DNA of 64,000 bases from Tenodera sinensis (Eukaryota > Arthropoda > Insecta > Mantodea > Mantidae), in assembly GCA_030765045.1 (NCBI GenBank), contig CM060970.1, forward strand, positions 51,090,576 to 51,154,575. Reading direction: 5' to 3'. This document shows, one piece after another, positions 1 to 10,825 of this stretch. The notes under the pieces are model-generated. The model searched no databases and had not been told where the DNA came from. It was given only the letters and a program-made list of their open reading frames with translations. The position numbers and the translations under genes were made by a program. How positions within the stretch are numbered: position 1 is the stretch's first letter; the number at the start of each line of letters is the position of its first letter.

Positions 1-499
1 CTGCACTAGCCAACTATCTACAAACGCATTTAAATATTTCCTTTCATTACATCCTATCAAATGAATGCTCCATGCATACAGGACCTTTGGTCGTGCTCAA
101 TTATGTTTTGCATAACACAGATACCTAGTTTCAGGAGAACGTTCAACCAAATTTAAAACGTAATCAACAAGTGCAATGCAATTAAAATTCTTTGGTAATT
201 AATTTCACGCCATTTATTTTTTTCGTTTTAGAAACTGGTATTTTTAAAGCAAGGATCGAAAATGAGATATGAGTTCAACATGACCGCCATATTAAAGCTA
301 TTTGCTGCCTGAGCTGTGTTATTTTATATTTCGGTGCATAATTAAAGGGTTTACTGCAAAAACAACCAATGTCAAAAAAGTCTAAACTGGCTTTGTTGGA
401 GTAACGTAACGTTAAGTCAATATGCATGTACTCAAAACGTTACTCTATTCAGTAGCAAAAAATGATTGTTTAATTATTGTTTATACTAGAAGATACAAA
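1..499. other. AT-rich DNA, no gene seen
   Basis: Nothing recognisable. No long reading frame, no repeat shared with the rest of the window, and no transposon end. Confidence 0.6.
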
Positions 500-615
500 C
501 CTCAGTGAGCAAGTCAGTGAGCCAGTCAGTGAGCCAGTCAATGAGTCAGTCAGTGAGCCAGTCAATGAGCCAGTCAGTGAGCCAGTCAGCAAGCGAGTCA
601 GCAAGCGAGTCAGTG
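500..615. repeat. 12-bp minisatellite
   Basis: About nine units of a 12-base repeat with consensus AGTCAGTGAGCC, clearest from 512 to 615. Variants include AGTCAATGAGCC and, in the last two full units, AGTCAGCAAGCG. Because 12 is a multiple of three, both strands stay open (a V-S-E-P type peptide on plus), but no ATG-started frame supports a protein. It is read as non-coding tandem repeat. Confidence 0.9.
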
Positions 616-3600
616 GTTTAAAAGGTCCATCGATAAGATCATTTAGGCCCGACAATCAATGAATTTGTAAACAAGATGATTAACAGTGACACTTGATAGA
701 GTTTGTAACCAAATTGAACCTCCTATTAATATACGGTGCAAGAGTGCTGTAGTTTATGGTATGTAAAAATTACTTGCTATAGCACAACCAAGGTTGACAA
801 CATAGTATAGCACTTATGGGTCATCTCTTTTACCATACACGCCCCTTTGTAAGCAACTTTGAGCTTAATTCAAGGTTTTACCTAATAGAACCAGATTTAT
901 AAGCCTATGGTTAATGAGCGAATTGAGCTGTGTACAGCCCAACTTCTAACATTAACATGGTTCTACATTAGCGGATTTGCTTTTAACATAGTACTATACC
1001 AGCACAGCCATGTCATTGTTAGCAAGTCACACGAGTGTCCTAGATATTGATACCGAAATTATAGATACATAAAATTAATCATTATAAATAATTTAAAAAT
1101 AATAATTAGAGTAATAATTTTCAGTAGAAAAATGAACAGAGAAAAAGGAACACAAAAAGGGGTATCCTGTCAGAGCGAACTGCCACTCGTCGCTTGTCTG
1201 TGAAAATGAACAGAACTAATCCTTTTGGAGCGTCTAAGTGCGTGGAAAACAACGGACACACAAAGTTATGTAATAGTGAGCACAGTTTTATATGGCTGGT
1301 GAATTATTTTATAATAGACGTACATTACTTGGCAAGGTCTCAGTGTAAATAGTGAAGAAATTGAAACTTTAATGAAAAGACATTATCATAAGAATTGGTG
1401 CCATCCTTTCAAAACAAAACCCACGCATACCCAGAGAGAAAAACCTCATAGCTTTAACGGCGGCAAAGGAACTTTTAGCCATTATTAGGTGGCGTGAAGC
1501 ATTATCAATATGTTTCCGACAAAATACTATGTAATTCACCATCAAAATCGTTGCATATACTATTGGCTAATCCTGCTTCAAAGGTGACACCACCGTGAAG
1601 CAAAATAAATAATTGCTTTAACGGGATTCTCCATTGCGTTTGCTAGCTAACCACGTGTTTAATGCAAAGTAGAAAACGTTATAATGAAAAAGAAAGCAAC
1701 GGGAATAATGAATGGAGTATTATAAAGACTTGCCTCCACACAAATATCGCCTGCGGTGCCGTAGTAGTAAAAGTGGGCGTTAAACACTACATGTTAATGT
1801 CCCGTTACCCATCAGTCAACGTGTTGGAACCTACTGTCTTAAAGCCTGAACTACTTTCTCAATATCAGTCAAACCATACCATCTCTAATACTATCTATCT
1901 ACACCTGACTACCCCTTTCCGGTTGATGATTCAGATATCTCTAAGAAAAATGTATACCTACCTTAAATATGCAGTAGTTTCTGTAGGACTATTCAGTTCC
2001 AAAATATTTGGTACTCTTCACAATTTTTTTTGTTGGAATTGTGAGCAATGTATACTCGAGAGCTGTAATTTTCTAGTAGTATTTCTACTTATTTAACCTT
2101 TGCAGAGACTCAATTTCTGTATTCCAACCAAACCTGGGCGAGCCAATCTGCTACACACGTGTGCGCGCAGAAACACCTTTTCCTAATAACAAAAGTCAGG
2201 CCTACGTGAGAGAATACGGGGAGGAAAACAAACATTCCACCTGTGTGGTTGGAAGGCATGCTTCACACCGACGGTTTCATCAGCCCCTAGAAGACTCCAT
2301 CTCTACTGGTTCCAAGTCAAAGGTCTGACACTCAAAACATTAATATATCAACAAGTTGGTTTCAGACTTGGGATCGAAGGAAAAGTGGGAGTAACACAAA
2401 CATAAGTGTACTAGGGCTGGACGTGGCAGAGCTTTTTATTGTTTACTTAACAATTGCTCATTATAAGGTTATGGTTCCATTAACTTAATTGCACTTAGAA
2501 ACGTTAATGGTTTTCTTTTGTTTTTAATGGACTCGCGCTAAGAGCATCCATCATAGCTAGTATTTGGACCAGCTTTTTGGAAGCTTTTTTTCGGTCTCCT
2601 TTGCACTATATAACTGTTACCATTTGTGGGAAATATTTTGTGTTATTAATGTAAATATGTACACGGTATCTTAAGAATGTACTAACACTCTGAATGACCA
2701 GAAAATCATTATTTATGAACATAGAAAAGTAAGCATTTGTACAAAATTTACGAAAATTAATCACAGTGTGCAGAGAAATTCCGGTGCTTCTTACACTTTG
2801 GTCTATTACATTCTAAATTAGCATTGTGATAAAAAGTTTGTGTTATTTAAAATTTTAATTTTTTCAACACTGTTGTAACGTCAAGTTTTTCGAATGTTTA
2901 TTTATTCCACACAAGTGACACCGTCACATATCTGCCATTTATTTACTAAGCACCTGTGTAGGTATTATATGGCAGTTTAATCAAACCTTTAGAGAGAATT
3001 TGTTCGCCAATCCCTTTGATTACTCTGTTTAGAGCGAGATAGCTGCACGTTTATATGCTTTGCCTGTCTGATAACGTCCAGCCCCACGCGGGAATGCGTC
3101 GCCTCGAATTACACAGCCAGGAAACTTCCGAAGCGAATGAGAAACCATTGGTTTGGAATCTCTTTCTAAATGGAGCCTTTTATTTCCTCGGCGAGACTGG
3201 CGACGTTTTAAAAGCGTGCTCGTGTGGACTGTGTGTCTGTCCAAATCGCACCAACTTGGCTGTGTAATGAACCACCACTAACGCTAATGGATAAACGTTT
3301 AATTATTCTCCCTCAGCGCCCATTGCTTAACGTTGTCATGTTCGCTATAAATACCACATTAACATAAGCATACTCGAATGCGATGTCAACCCAAGCGCAA
3401 GTTCGAGACTTTGGCAGTACTTGTGCGCATGAAGCGCTCCGAGAAAGACTGCCATACACACAGGTAGCGGCGGTGTTCAGCAAAATGTACCAAAGCATAG
3501 GTGCACAAGTTTCGGAGGAAAAATTGTTAATTCTTATTGTGTTTCTCCTTATTTGTTCTGAAATTATTTATTTGCATATATTTTGTGATCATTAGCTTTT

Positions 3601-3866
3601 AATGTGAATTAACGTAATTATTCAAAAATAAATTAATATTCCAAAACCAAAACGTTAAAACCACAAAATATAAGGGATATTTAAATTTTAACTTTACAAT
3701 TCTAGAGGAAACAAACTGATCCTGTAACAACATAAAACACATTAAAACCTCTACTTGTGATTGCACTTTGAACGTAATTACGCAATTACTACGGGCTTCT
3801 GCAACAGTATCTTAATATATCTGGGGAAACATTAACTGCAGAAGTAGGTCTTACGTAAACTTATCA
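616..3866. other. intergenic, no supported gene
   Basis: AT-rich. The longest ATG-started frame is 144 codons at 1662-2096 on plus; its product matches no family I recognise and its codon use looks like background. A more GC-rich island lies at about 3060-3260 without a convincing exon. Confidence 0.55.
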
Positions 3867-3916
3867 ATTTTCTTTTTTTCCCTTTTTTTTCCCCCCTTTC
3901 TTCCCCCCCCCCCCTT
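3867..3916. repeat. polypyrimidine and poly-C tract
   Basis: A 50-base pyrimidine run of T blocks followed by C blocks, ending in a run of about 12 C. Low complexity. Confidence 0.9.
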
Positions 3917-4790
3917 AGACGGCACTTAGTGTTCATTATAGAAAACATTCTTCGCAGATTTATGTACTGCCAAACACACACGCAATTTCTCCAGCAAATT
4001 TGCGAAATTCTGGATATGTTTGTGGATCTAGGGCTTGACAAAATATGGCAATATTATCACTATATACCTTTTTAGATTTGAATCACAGTATAAATTACTA
4101 TGTTCTAGTTGAAGGTCAACAGAATAGGGCAACAAAAAGAGATCCAGTTTAGCTTTCCAAAACTGAAAATCTTCCATCAAACTCCTCTAAGAGTGCATTC
4201 TATATATCACAATACTTATCAATTTCTGTACTTATGTTAAGAGACTGCAAATATGGAAGTGGCTTTGCTTTATACATGGTGTGCACATTGTACAGCCCTG
4301 ATCAACACTGTCCCAAGCACAGCAAGCAGCTGCTACAGTTACGGGCATCGTGGGCCTGCTAAGCTCCAAAGCGCGCGCTTGCGCTCAAGCGCGCCGTTTA
4401 ACATCACTGCTTTAAAGGCTGATTCACAATAATCGGGAGCAGTAACCAGAATAACGGCAAAGTTTGTAACCAAACCATGGCCAAAATGCCGACACGACTC
4501 TGTTCCCCAGCTCACTCCCATTGTGCCGGTAAGTCACACGAGATGTCAATGTGGATCCACAAATGGTAATTGTGGTGGACAAAGCAGCATCAGGGCGGAT
4601 TTTCTCCGGGTTTTCGGGTTTCTCCGGTCACTCATTCCACCAACTGCTCCATCATCTCTTTTCCAGTCATCCATTTCGCTGCATTTCTTATCATCCTCTT
4701 CCTCATTATCATGCCTGGTGCTTCGCTGACCACCCGCTTCCAGGACTTCACTCGACAAGTACCTGACCCTTGTGAATCCCGGGGGTGCAA
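3917..4790. other. intergenic; GC-richer block at 4330-4790
   Basis: Non-coding as far as can be seen. The 4576-4790 part is pyrimidine-rich and looks like the body of a dispersed short repeat, but there is no second copy here to prove it. Confidence 0.4.
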
Positions 4791-4810
4791 ACCCTCCATA
4801 CGTGGAGGGT
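4791..4810. other. perfect 8-bp hairpin, TACG loop
   Basis: ACCCTCCA at 4791-4798 and TGGAGGGT at 4803-4810 are exact inverted repeats around a TACG tetraloop. It sits at the end of the GC-rich block and could be the terminal hairpin of a short repeat. Function unknown. Confidence 0.6.
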
Positions 4811-4837
4811 GATCAGAAGAACGAAATGTACATTTAT

Positions 4838-5283
4838 TATATAGTAAGATTTTGTTTATTTCTTACGAAGTATGCAAAAGAAACCCAGAATGAAGAGGAC
4901 TTCTAAAAAATGCCCAACAAATTCAAGATACGCTAATTTTTTAAGAAAATATCTTGAGCATGTGGTGCTTTAATCAAACTTGCTGGAGCTTTTTTGAGAA
5001 AATTATTTTTTAAAGCATGTCCCAAGTAAAGGATATTTTGGTTGTCAATTTCCTTTAAAAATTTTGTGTCAAATCCTTGGAAGATGAGGAACTTAAAACT
5101 CCACGTTTGCTATTTGACCGAATTTGCTTTTGAGTTATGCTGTTCACACACAAATAGACTTTTCTAAAATTGTATCTTTTTTATTCACGGAGGCTCAAAA
5201 CATGTACTTCTGTGAAATCTCGATATCGAATTTTTTTGATGAAATACAATACTACCCTAGTTACTATAATTGATAGAGAAAGT
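4838..5283 (-). repeat. family A copy 1 (partial)
   Basis: Minus-orientation, partial copy of the dispersed family A, holding the half that ends in GATAGAGAAAGT at 5272-5283. It shares the internal blocks TATGCAAAAG, GAGTTATGCTGTTCACACA and TGAAATCTCGATATCGAA with the other copies. The distal half is missing. Non-coding. Confidence 0.8.
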
Positions 5284-5977
5284 AAAATCCAACGTTAAAG
5301 AAAAGCTAAGAGTAAAAATAGCATCAGTAAGTTGTTTCTTAAGCCAAACCCAACAGAAGTTAAAGAGGATACAAATAAAACAACAAAAATACACTTTGGA
5401 TATCCTCATACATCGCGAGTCAATCCCTCCGAAATAAGGACAACTGAGGTTCCCACTCGTAAAATATTCGCCTAACAGCCATGCTCTCCCAACAGTTCGT
5501 AACGCCGAGGAGTCTGGCTACCCGCTGGACAGCCATGTCGTGCGGGATATCCGTGGCTCACCGTTCGTCTGACTTCCAGTGCTTTCTAACATTCCCAAAT
5601 ACGGGACTCTTTATTCCGGAAGTCGGATGCCGGCGAGCAGCAGTTTCAGCACCCCTTGGGTATCCATATTCTAGCAAAATATGTGAGAGTGGACTCGCCA
5701 CTTCCTGCCACGTCCTGCCCCTTCCAGAGCTAACACGTATTCATGCATTTTTAAAATTTGTTATTGACTGCAATACCTCAAAGCGCTTTAGTGTTTGCTG
5801 CAGTGACCTTTACGTATTATGAAAATAGAATCACATATGCAGTATGTGTTATTTATTTATCTACTGCCATGGTTATTAAAGCAGCTATACAGTACCACCT
5901 CTACGTCCATATAGAGATTTTATAGGATTACATGTTTCGAGGTTTCATGAACCAAAAATATATCATCTAATGTGTTG
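5284..5977. other. intergenic with GC-richer island at 5480-5730
   Basis: An ATG-started frame of 113 codons (5481-5822, plus) lies in the island, but neither strand gives a product I recognise and no splice sites stand out. Not called as a gene. Confidence 0.45.
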
Positions 5978-6330
5978 ACTTTCTCTACTCTTGTTATAAC
6001 AATTCTTATAAACGCTTATTTCTCTATCTACTTCATGTCAATCGAGATAAACGTTTTAGAAATCTTACTGCTGGTTTTCTTGTAGTGCAAGGGGAATAAC
6101 GGAATGCGGCAGAGCTTAAGCGAAAGTAAATCTATTAAGAGCTGATCGGCAAGTGATGACTTTGACATTCCGTTCTCCTTGAATAGCCAAGAAATAATAT
6201 ATATATATATATATATATATAAAAACAGACTTCCCATTGGTGCAAATGGTCGAGGAAATTATAATTGAAAAACTCAAACATATAACAAGGAATATCTCGT
6301 AAATGGTTCACTCCAAACAAAAAATTGGAG
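5978..6330 (-). repeat. family A copy 2 (partial)
   Basis: Starts with ACTTTCTCTACTCTTG and continues with the GAGATAAACGTTT and GGAGAATATCTC-like blocks of the outer half of family A, then fades near 6330. An (AT)n tract interrupts it. It complements copy 1, but the order on the chromosome shows the two are not one split copy. Confidence 0.75.
6197..6221. repeat. (AT)n microsatellite
   Basis: About 12 AT dinucleotides inside family A copy 2. Confidence 0.95.
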
Positions 6331-6528
6331 AAGAAGCTTCTTTTCTAATCCCTCAAAATTACATACAAAACAAAGGAATTGAGAAATCGTGCTTCACTTT
6401 TAATAAGCAGCAATGATTTTTCTCCACGAGTGTCGCGCCGGCCATGACCCGGACAATGTTTCTGAGAGTTGCCGGTCAGCGGCCTGGGCTCTGCTGTCGG
6501 CAGGAACGGCCGAAGGTGCTCACCTACC

Positions 6529-6780
6529 TTAATGACCCGTCATCCGGGAGGACAAAGGACATACGGAAGCAATAGCTATTGTCTGCTGTTCAACAGTCAA
6601 GACTGTTTCCTCCTTATTCAATGTCGAACATTCCATTTCCAGAACTCTCTTTTCAAGAAATTCCCTTCTCTCTTTATTATTTAATTTATTTAATGGCATA
6701 TTGGTATTGCCCATCATTCTACACAATTCTACGCGAAACGTAGAATGATAGTTCTCATTAATTTCACTTGTTGTCGGCAC
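6529..6780 (-). pseudogene. hAT-like transposase fragment (candidate)
   Basis: An 83-codon open stretch with no ATG start. The part at about 6649-6732 reads VELCRMMGNTNMPLNKLNNK then ERREFLEK. This resembles a segment of insect hAT-type transposases in which a short helix leads into an N/G-x-P-x-x-K-L-N-N-P motif followed by R-x-F-L-E-K. Flanking residues fit less well and the catalytic region is absent, so this would be a short decayed remnant. GC content jumps upstream on minus (6430-6560), suggesting a junction. Based on motif resemblance only. Confidence 0.35.
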
Positions 6781-7589
6781 TGGTTTCTTAAAGTTTAATT
6801 TACTACAGTTTCTGTGTCTCTTAGTGTCTTACAACGCATTTTTTGTACTTGTATGTCTATTTCGCACAGTTTAACCTAATCTTGACTGAAGTAACAACGA
6901 AAACATCACTAGTAAACTCCTGAACTATATCGTCCTGTTTTATATTTTTATGAGGTTTTTGTTCCATTTCTTTTCTTTTGTGATTTATTTTTGTTTTGAA
7001 ATATTGAGTAATTGTTTGGACCATTAGTTTGAAAGAAAATTAAATCCGAATTCGAATCTGAGGTTTTGAAAAAGAATTGGGCAACCCTTCATCTTTGCCA
7101 ATTTCTCCTGCCAAGAGCCTAAATCGATCACGCGCATTTACTGTATAAACACGATATCAACAGTACTGAGATAAAATCGACGGTCTACAGCTAGAGAATA
7201 GAGCCTACCGTCCTATGTTTTGATGCAGTTGTGTATACCCACCCAAACTGTGTCGTCACATACACTACAACTTGATTCCTGTAGCTGGAGCATTAAGTGA
7301 CAGTAGCTTTTGTGTTGCTGCTATCTAGTGCCAATCGAAGAAACTTCCACAGTCACTCACTTCCAGTTATTAGTGAGAAGATGGAATGTGTTTTCAGTGG
7401 TTTCTTTTGCAAGCGTTAAAGTTTAACCAGCCACAGCAGCTTTGCTATGTATAATACGGCCAGCAAAATTAGCGGTCATGTAACGAAGTCCAATAACTTT
7501 GATACGTTTTCATTTATTGTCATGTTTGTGGTTAACTATTAACAGAAATCCTGCGTCATTTTGCGTCTACCCTTGCGCGGATAGATAAA
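6781..7589. other. intergenic, nothing seen
   Basis: AT-rich DNA with no coding signal or recognisable repeat. Confidence 0.55.
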
Positions 7590-7757
7590 CCCAATGTTAT
7601 TTATTTGTGCCAATAAACATGCTGCTAGTACTTAAAAGTCGTTGGGACATGTTTGAGAGGTAGAATCGGAACTGAAAAATTCAATACCACAGCCGGGATT
7701 TGAACCACAGGCCTTCCGCTCAACATGCGGCTGCTCTAACCATTAAGCTACCGTGAA
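7590..7757 (-). mobile_element. tRNA-derived SINE, group B, copy 1
   Basis: Read on minus, it starts with a tRNA-like head: an A-box-like TAGCTTAATGG, an anticodon-type arm with CCGC/GCGG, and a B box GGTTCAAATCC. A body containing CAGTTCCGATTCTACCTC follows and ends in AT-rich DNA near 7590. The body matches the 57.3 kb copy. It lies head-to-head with copy 2, separated by about 60 bp. A functional tRNA is unlikely because the acceptor stem is broken and a SINE body follows. Confidence 0.75.
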
Positions 7758-7818
7758 AGTTAGCCACTATGGCATTGAATTCCCAAACCGATTCCTATTC
7801 AATTCATACTGGCAAGTT

Positions 7819-7925
7819 GTCACAGTAGCTTAGTGGTTAGAACAGCCGCACGTAGAGCGGAAGGTCTGTGGTTCAAATTCCGCCTGTGACAATGAATTTT
7901 TCAGATAAATCCAATTTTGTTGAGT
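7819..7925 (+). mobile_element. tRNA-derived SINE, group B, copy 2
   Basis: tRNA-like head with A box TAGCTTAGTGG and B box GGTTCAAATTC. The acceptor-type ends GTCACAG and CTGTGAC are still fully complementary. The tail AATGAATTTTTCAG matches copy 1, then similarity is lost. Together with copy 1 it forms an inverted pair around spacer 7758-7818, and that spacer has a relative at 57.42-57.47 kb. Confidence 0.75.
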
Positions 7926-8072
7926 GTCCATGTTTTATGTTAATGTGAAGACCGCATAGGTAAATCAATAGCAATCATTCATTGATAGTTACTTAGGTAA
8001 ATTTAGACTGACACGTTTTTGGACATAGCCATGAAAATACATCTTGGTACTCTCCTCCCCCTCTCCCGCCCG

Positions 8073-8077
<5 letters not shown>

Positions 8078-8116
<39 letters not shown>

Positions 8117-8117
8117 G
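8078..8117. repeat. (CT)n microsatellite
   Basis: About 16 perfect CT units followed by imperfect ones. Confidence 0.95.
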
Positions 8118-8299
8118 TCGCCCTTCCCTGAAAGTAGGAAGACAATTTTTCTTTAGGAATAATAAGAAATACAGTTATGTATTACCTATATTAAAAATAT
8201 AGATAATGTTTGTCACTTATGGACTGCTAAGTCATTCATCCATTCATCCGAATGCAATGAAAATTGACAAATCTAAATGTCTTTTACACAGAGTTTTTA

Positions 8300-8473
8300 C
8301 GCTATTCAACATATTACACTCATACAGTTTTCTCTAGCCACTTTTCTTTTATGTAACACATTCACATGTATTTCGCTTCTAACTCTTCTACAAACAGTTC
8401 ATACACTTTTCCATACTGTTGAAATAGAAGTGCAACGTATTACATTCACGCGATTTTCTCTACTCTCTTTTTT
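8300..8473. repeat. degenerate family A end fragments
   Basis: Three successive pieces resemble the outer end of family A: TTTTCTCTAGCCAC near 8330, CACATTCACATG near 8358 with CTTCTACAAACAGTTC after it, and TTTTCTCTACTCTC near 8453. They lie immediately before full copy 3, so this is an accumulation of element ends. Confidence 0.5.
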
Positions 8474-8629
8474 ACTTTCCCTACTACGTATATTAAGTAG
8501 AGGAAGTGCTGTATTCCAGCCAAAAAATCAATCTCGAGAGTTCATCGGAAATATGTTTTGAGGCCCCCTAAATCCAAAAAAGAACATTTTAGAAAAAATT
8601 CTTGTATGTGTCCGTACATGTGTTTGTGT

Positions 8630-8672
<43 letters not shown>

Positions 8673-9322
8673 TGTGTGTGTACAGCATAACTCAAAAACG
8701 AAAGGTCTGTTAAAATAAATTTGGTATTTAAGTTTAATATATTTCAAGGAAGCGACAAGAAGACTTTGAAGAAAATTCCTCCAACCTGAATTACCCTTTA
8801 CTTGGAAAATTTTTCGAACATTTACATTTTCTCGAAAATGGCTCTAAGGATTTTGATTAAAGTGCCATATCTTTGAGATATTTTTATGGCAAATGAAATG
8901 TGTATTTTGAGTATTTTCGCTATATGCATAATTCCTTAACGGTAAGAGATAGAACTGAAGAAAAATAGTAGATAGTACTGAACAAAAAATATAGGTCTTG
9001 CAAAAACACAATTTATATTCAAGTAAACTTTTTTGTAGAGTAAACGATTTCGGAGATATTCCTAGTTATTTGTGTTAGTTTTACAATACCTATACTTTCC
9101 ACAAATGGAAGATCGTCGTTCATTTTTTATGTCTTAGCCGTGCAAAGAGAATGGAATTTCAAAGCTTTAAAATATTTTAAAGCCTACTGTATTCTAATAT
9201 TCTCCTTACACCTACAAAGAAATTAGTAATAAAACCATTTCTAAAAATGTTAACTCGAGTAATATTAAGAAGATAAAGGAATAAGAGTTTGTAAGAATAG
9301 TTGGTACAAGAGTAGAGAAAGT
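8474..9322 (+). repeat. family A copy 3, near full length (849 bp)
   Basis: Begins ACTTTCCCTACTACG and ends AGTAGAGAAAGT at 9311-9322, so the ends are inverted repeats of about 12 bases. Internal blocks in order: AAGTAGAGGAAGT, a GTTTTGAGGCC block, an expanded GT run, AACTCAAAAACGAAAGGTC, GAAAATTCCTCCA, TTTTCTCGAAAATGGCTCTA, and the AGAGTAGAGAAAGTCATGTG end. No reading frame is conserved between copies. It is best read as a non-autonomous, possibly MITE-like element. Similarity continues about 25 bases past the final AAAGT in several copies, so the true boundary is uncertain. Confidence 0.8.
8631..8681. repeat. (GT)n microsatellite inside family A
   Basis: About 24 GT units with one CT interruption, at the same internal position as the GT or CA runs of copies 6 and 7. 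Confidence 0.95.
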
Positions 9323-10694
9323 CATGTGAATTCAACACATCAGATTTTTTTCTCGTGGTTTTGGTGGCTGTTCAACAGTGCTTTTACATTGCCCGTGGTC
9401 ATTTAGTTTATTTTTGTTCCTTATAGTACCCCAAACGTTTTAATTATTTGCCTAAGTCTGTTAAGTAATATTTTTAAATGTGTCCAAATGAACGTAAGGC
9501 TATTGGGTAAGTGCAATCTAAGTCAAAGTTTTAGGGATAAATCGTCAAGCCACGGACAACGCTGGGTATTTCAGTTGTTAATATAATTTTCTTAAGAAAA
9601 ACAAAATGTGATCCTGCTATCAACGCTACCCCCAAACTATCACCCACAACATCCCTGAGAAGGTTTATTTCTCAATGTATGGTGGGTAGAGAAAATGGTA
9701 CGGTGTTATACATTAACTTTGTAGTTTAAACACTATTCCCAAGAGAAACAGCTGAGAGTCGCATTAAATAACCCATGTACGCATATATCAAAGTGAAAGT
9801 GAAGTACCCTTAATCGGATTACGCGACAATGTACTCTAAAAATACTTGAAAGCAACTCATAGGAGTAGGGACGAACAAAAATCTTCACAACACATTGAAA
9901 TGGACGTTAAAAGCTTTTTAACACCCGCTAATGAACCTACAAGAGGCGCCATCAACGACTCCTCAGCAGTTTTTCTGAGGGAGGGAGATTATAACGTAAA
10001 ATGTAAATGCAGTTAACAGTTCCTGTGTAATTAAGAAAAATAACTGAAATAAAAAATTAATAACACAAATATTACAAACAAACAATTAACAGATATAAGA
10101 ACGTATTTACCAACTTTCTCTGTGTCCTGTGATCAGTTGGCTTCACCACACCTCAGCTGAAGATAGGGACATTTTATTAGAATTCTTTCCTACTCTCCAC
10201 AGGCTTTGGAAGAATGAATGCGATTGTTGTTTTCTAATGAAAATGAAGAAAAAAGGTTAAACACTTGAGGTTAAAGAATTGTAACACCACAACTGTTTCT
10301 AAAGCCAAGCCTCTGAAAGAAATTAAAGAGGGCTATAGAACTGAAACAAGGAAAAATAAATGTTATTTACTCAAGTAAAAAAATTATTACTGACAAAATT
10401 CCCTAGGAAAAGAAGTCATTCCACAACCCTGACTTAGCTATCAAGACTTGGCACCTATACGAGCTTTTACTTTTGGCCCAGAAGGTTTAAGAATGAATAG
10501 AAGCATACGCAGGGGCATTTCCTTACAATTTGGTTTTAATTTAAGATATCTGAAAATAAATCGAGTATATCAGTTTAGCAGCCCTTGATGAAGTTGACTC
10601 AGGTTGCTTGGCATTTGCAGAAAGTCGGGGATATATAAAATTATAATTGTAAGGGGAAATAAAAATCTTCTGCATCATTGAGCAACAATTTCTA
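9323..10694. other. intergenic, nothing seen
   Basis: AT-rich. No gene or repeat that can be supported. Confidence 0.55.
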
Positions 10695-10825
10695 CTGAGC
10701 GCAATGACTCTAGCCGTAACCTCTGTGAACTGCATTTGGGAGGTCCAGGGTTCAAATCCCACGGGTCGAACAATCTGACTGGGCTTTTTTTTTTTGTGGT
10801 TTCCCTCAGTCGCCAAGATAAATAC
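10695..10825 (+). mobile_element. tRNA-derived SINE, group C, copy 1
   Basis: B box GGTTCAAATCC at 10749-10759, then CTGACTGGG, a T run, and GTGGTTTCCCTCAGT. The last block is the tail module shared with the copies at 15.1 and 43.1 kb. The A-box region is degraded. The T10 run is probably a slippage expansion of the shared GGTTTTTCCGTGG block. Confidence 0.7.

Noticed and set aside
477..662. 61-codon frame with V-S-E-P repeats
   Set aside because: No ATG start; it is the 12-bp minisatellite read in frame.
1662..2096. 144-codon ATG-started frame
   Set aside because: Product unrecognised, composition like background, no splice or promoter context; chance is likely at this AT content and window length.
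6727..6745. Hairpin TTCTACG-CGAAA-CGTAGAA
   Set aside because: Seven paired bases falling inside the hAT-like coding remnant; no second copy or context to suggest function.
7686..7885. Two possible tRNA genes
   Set aside because: Heads are tRNA-like, but SINE bodies follow and arms are mismatched; anticodon loops differ between copies of the same family.
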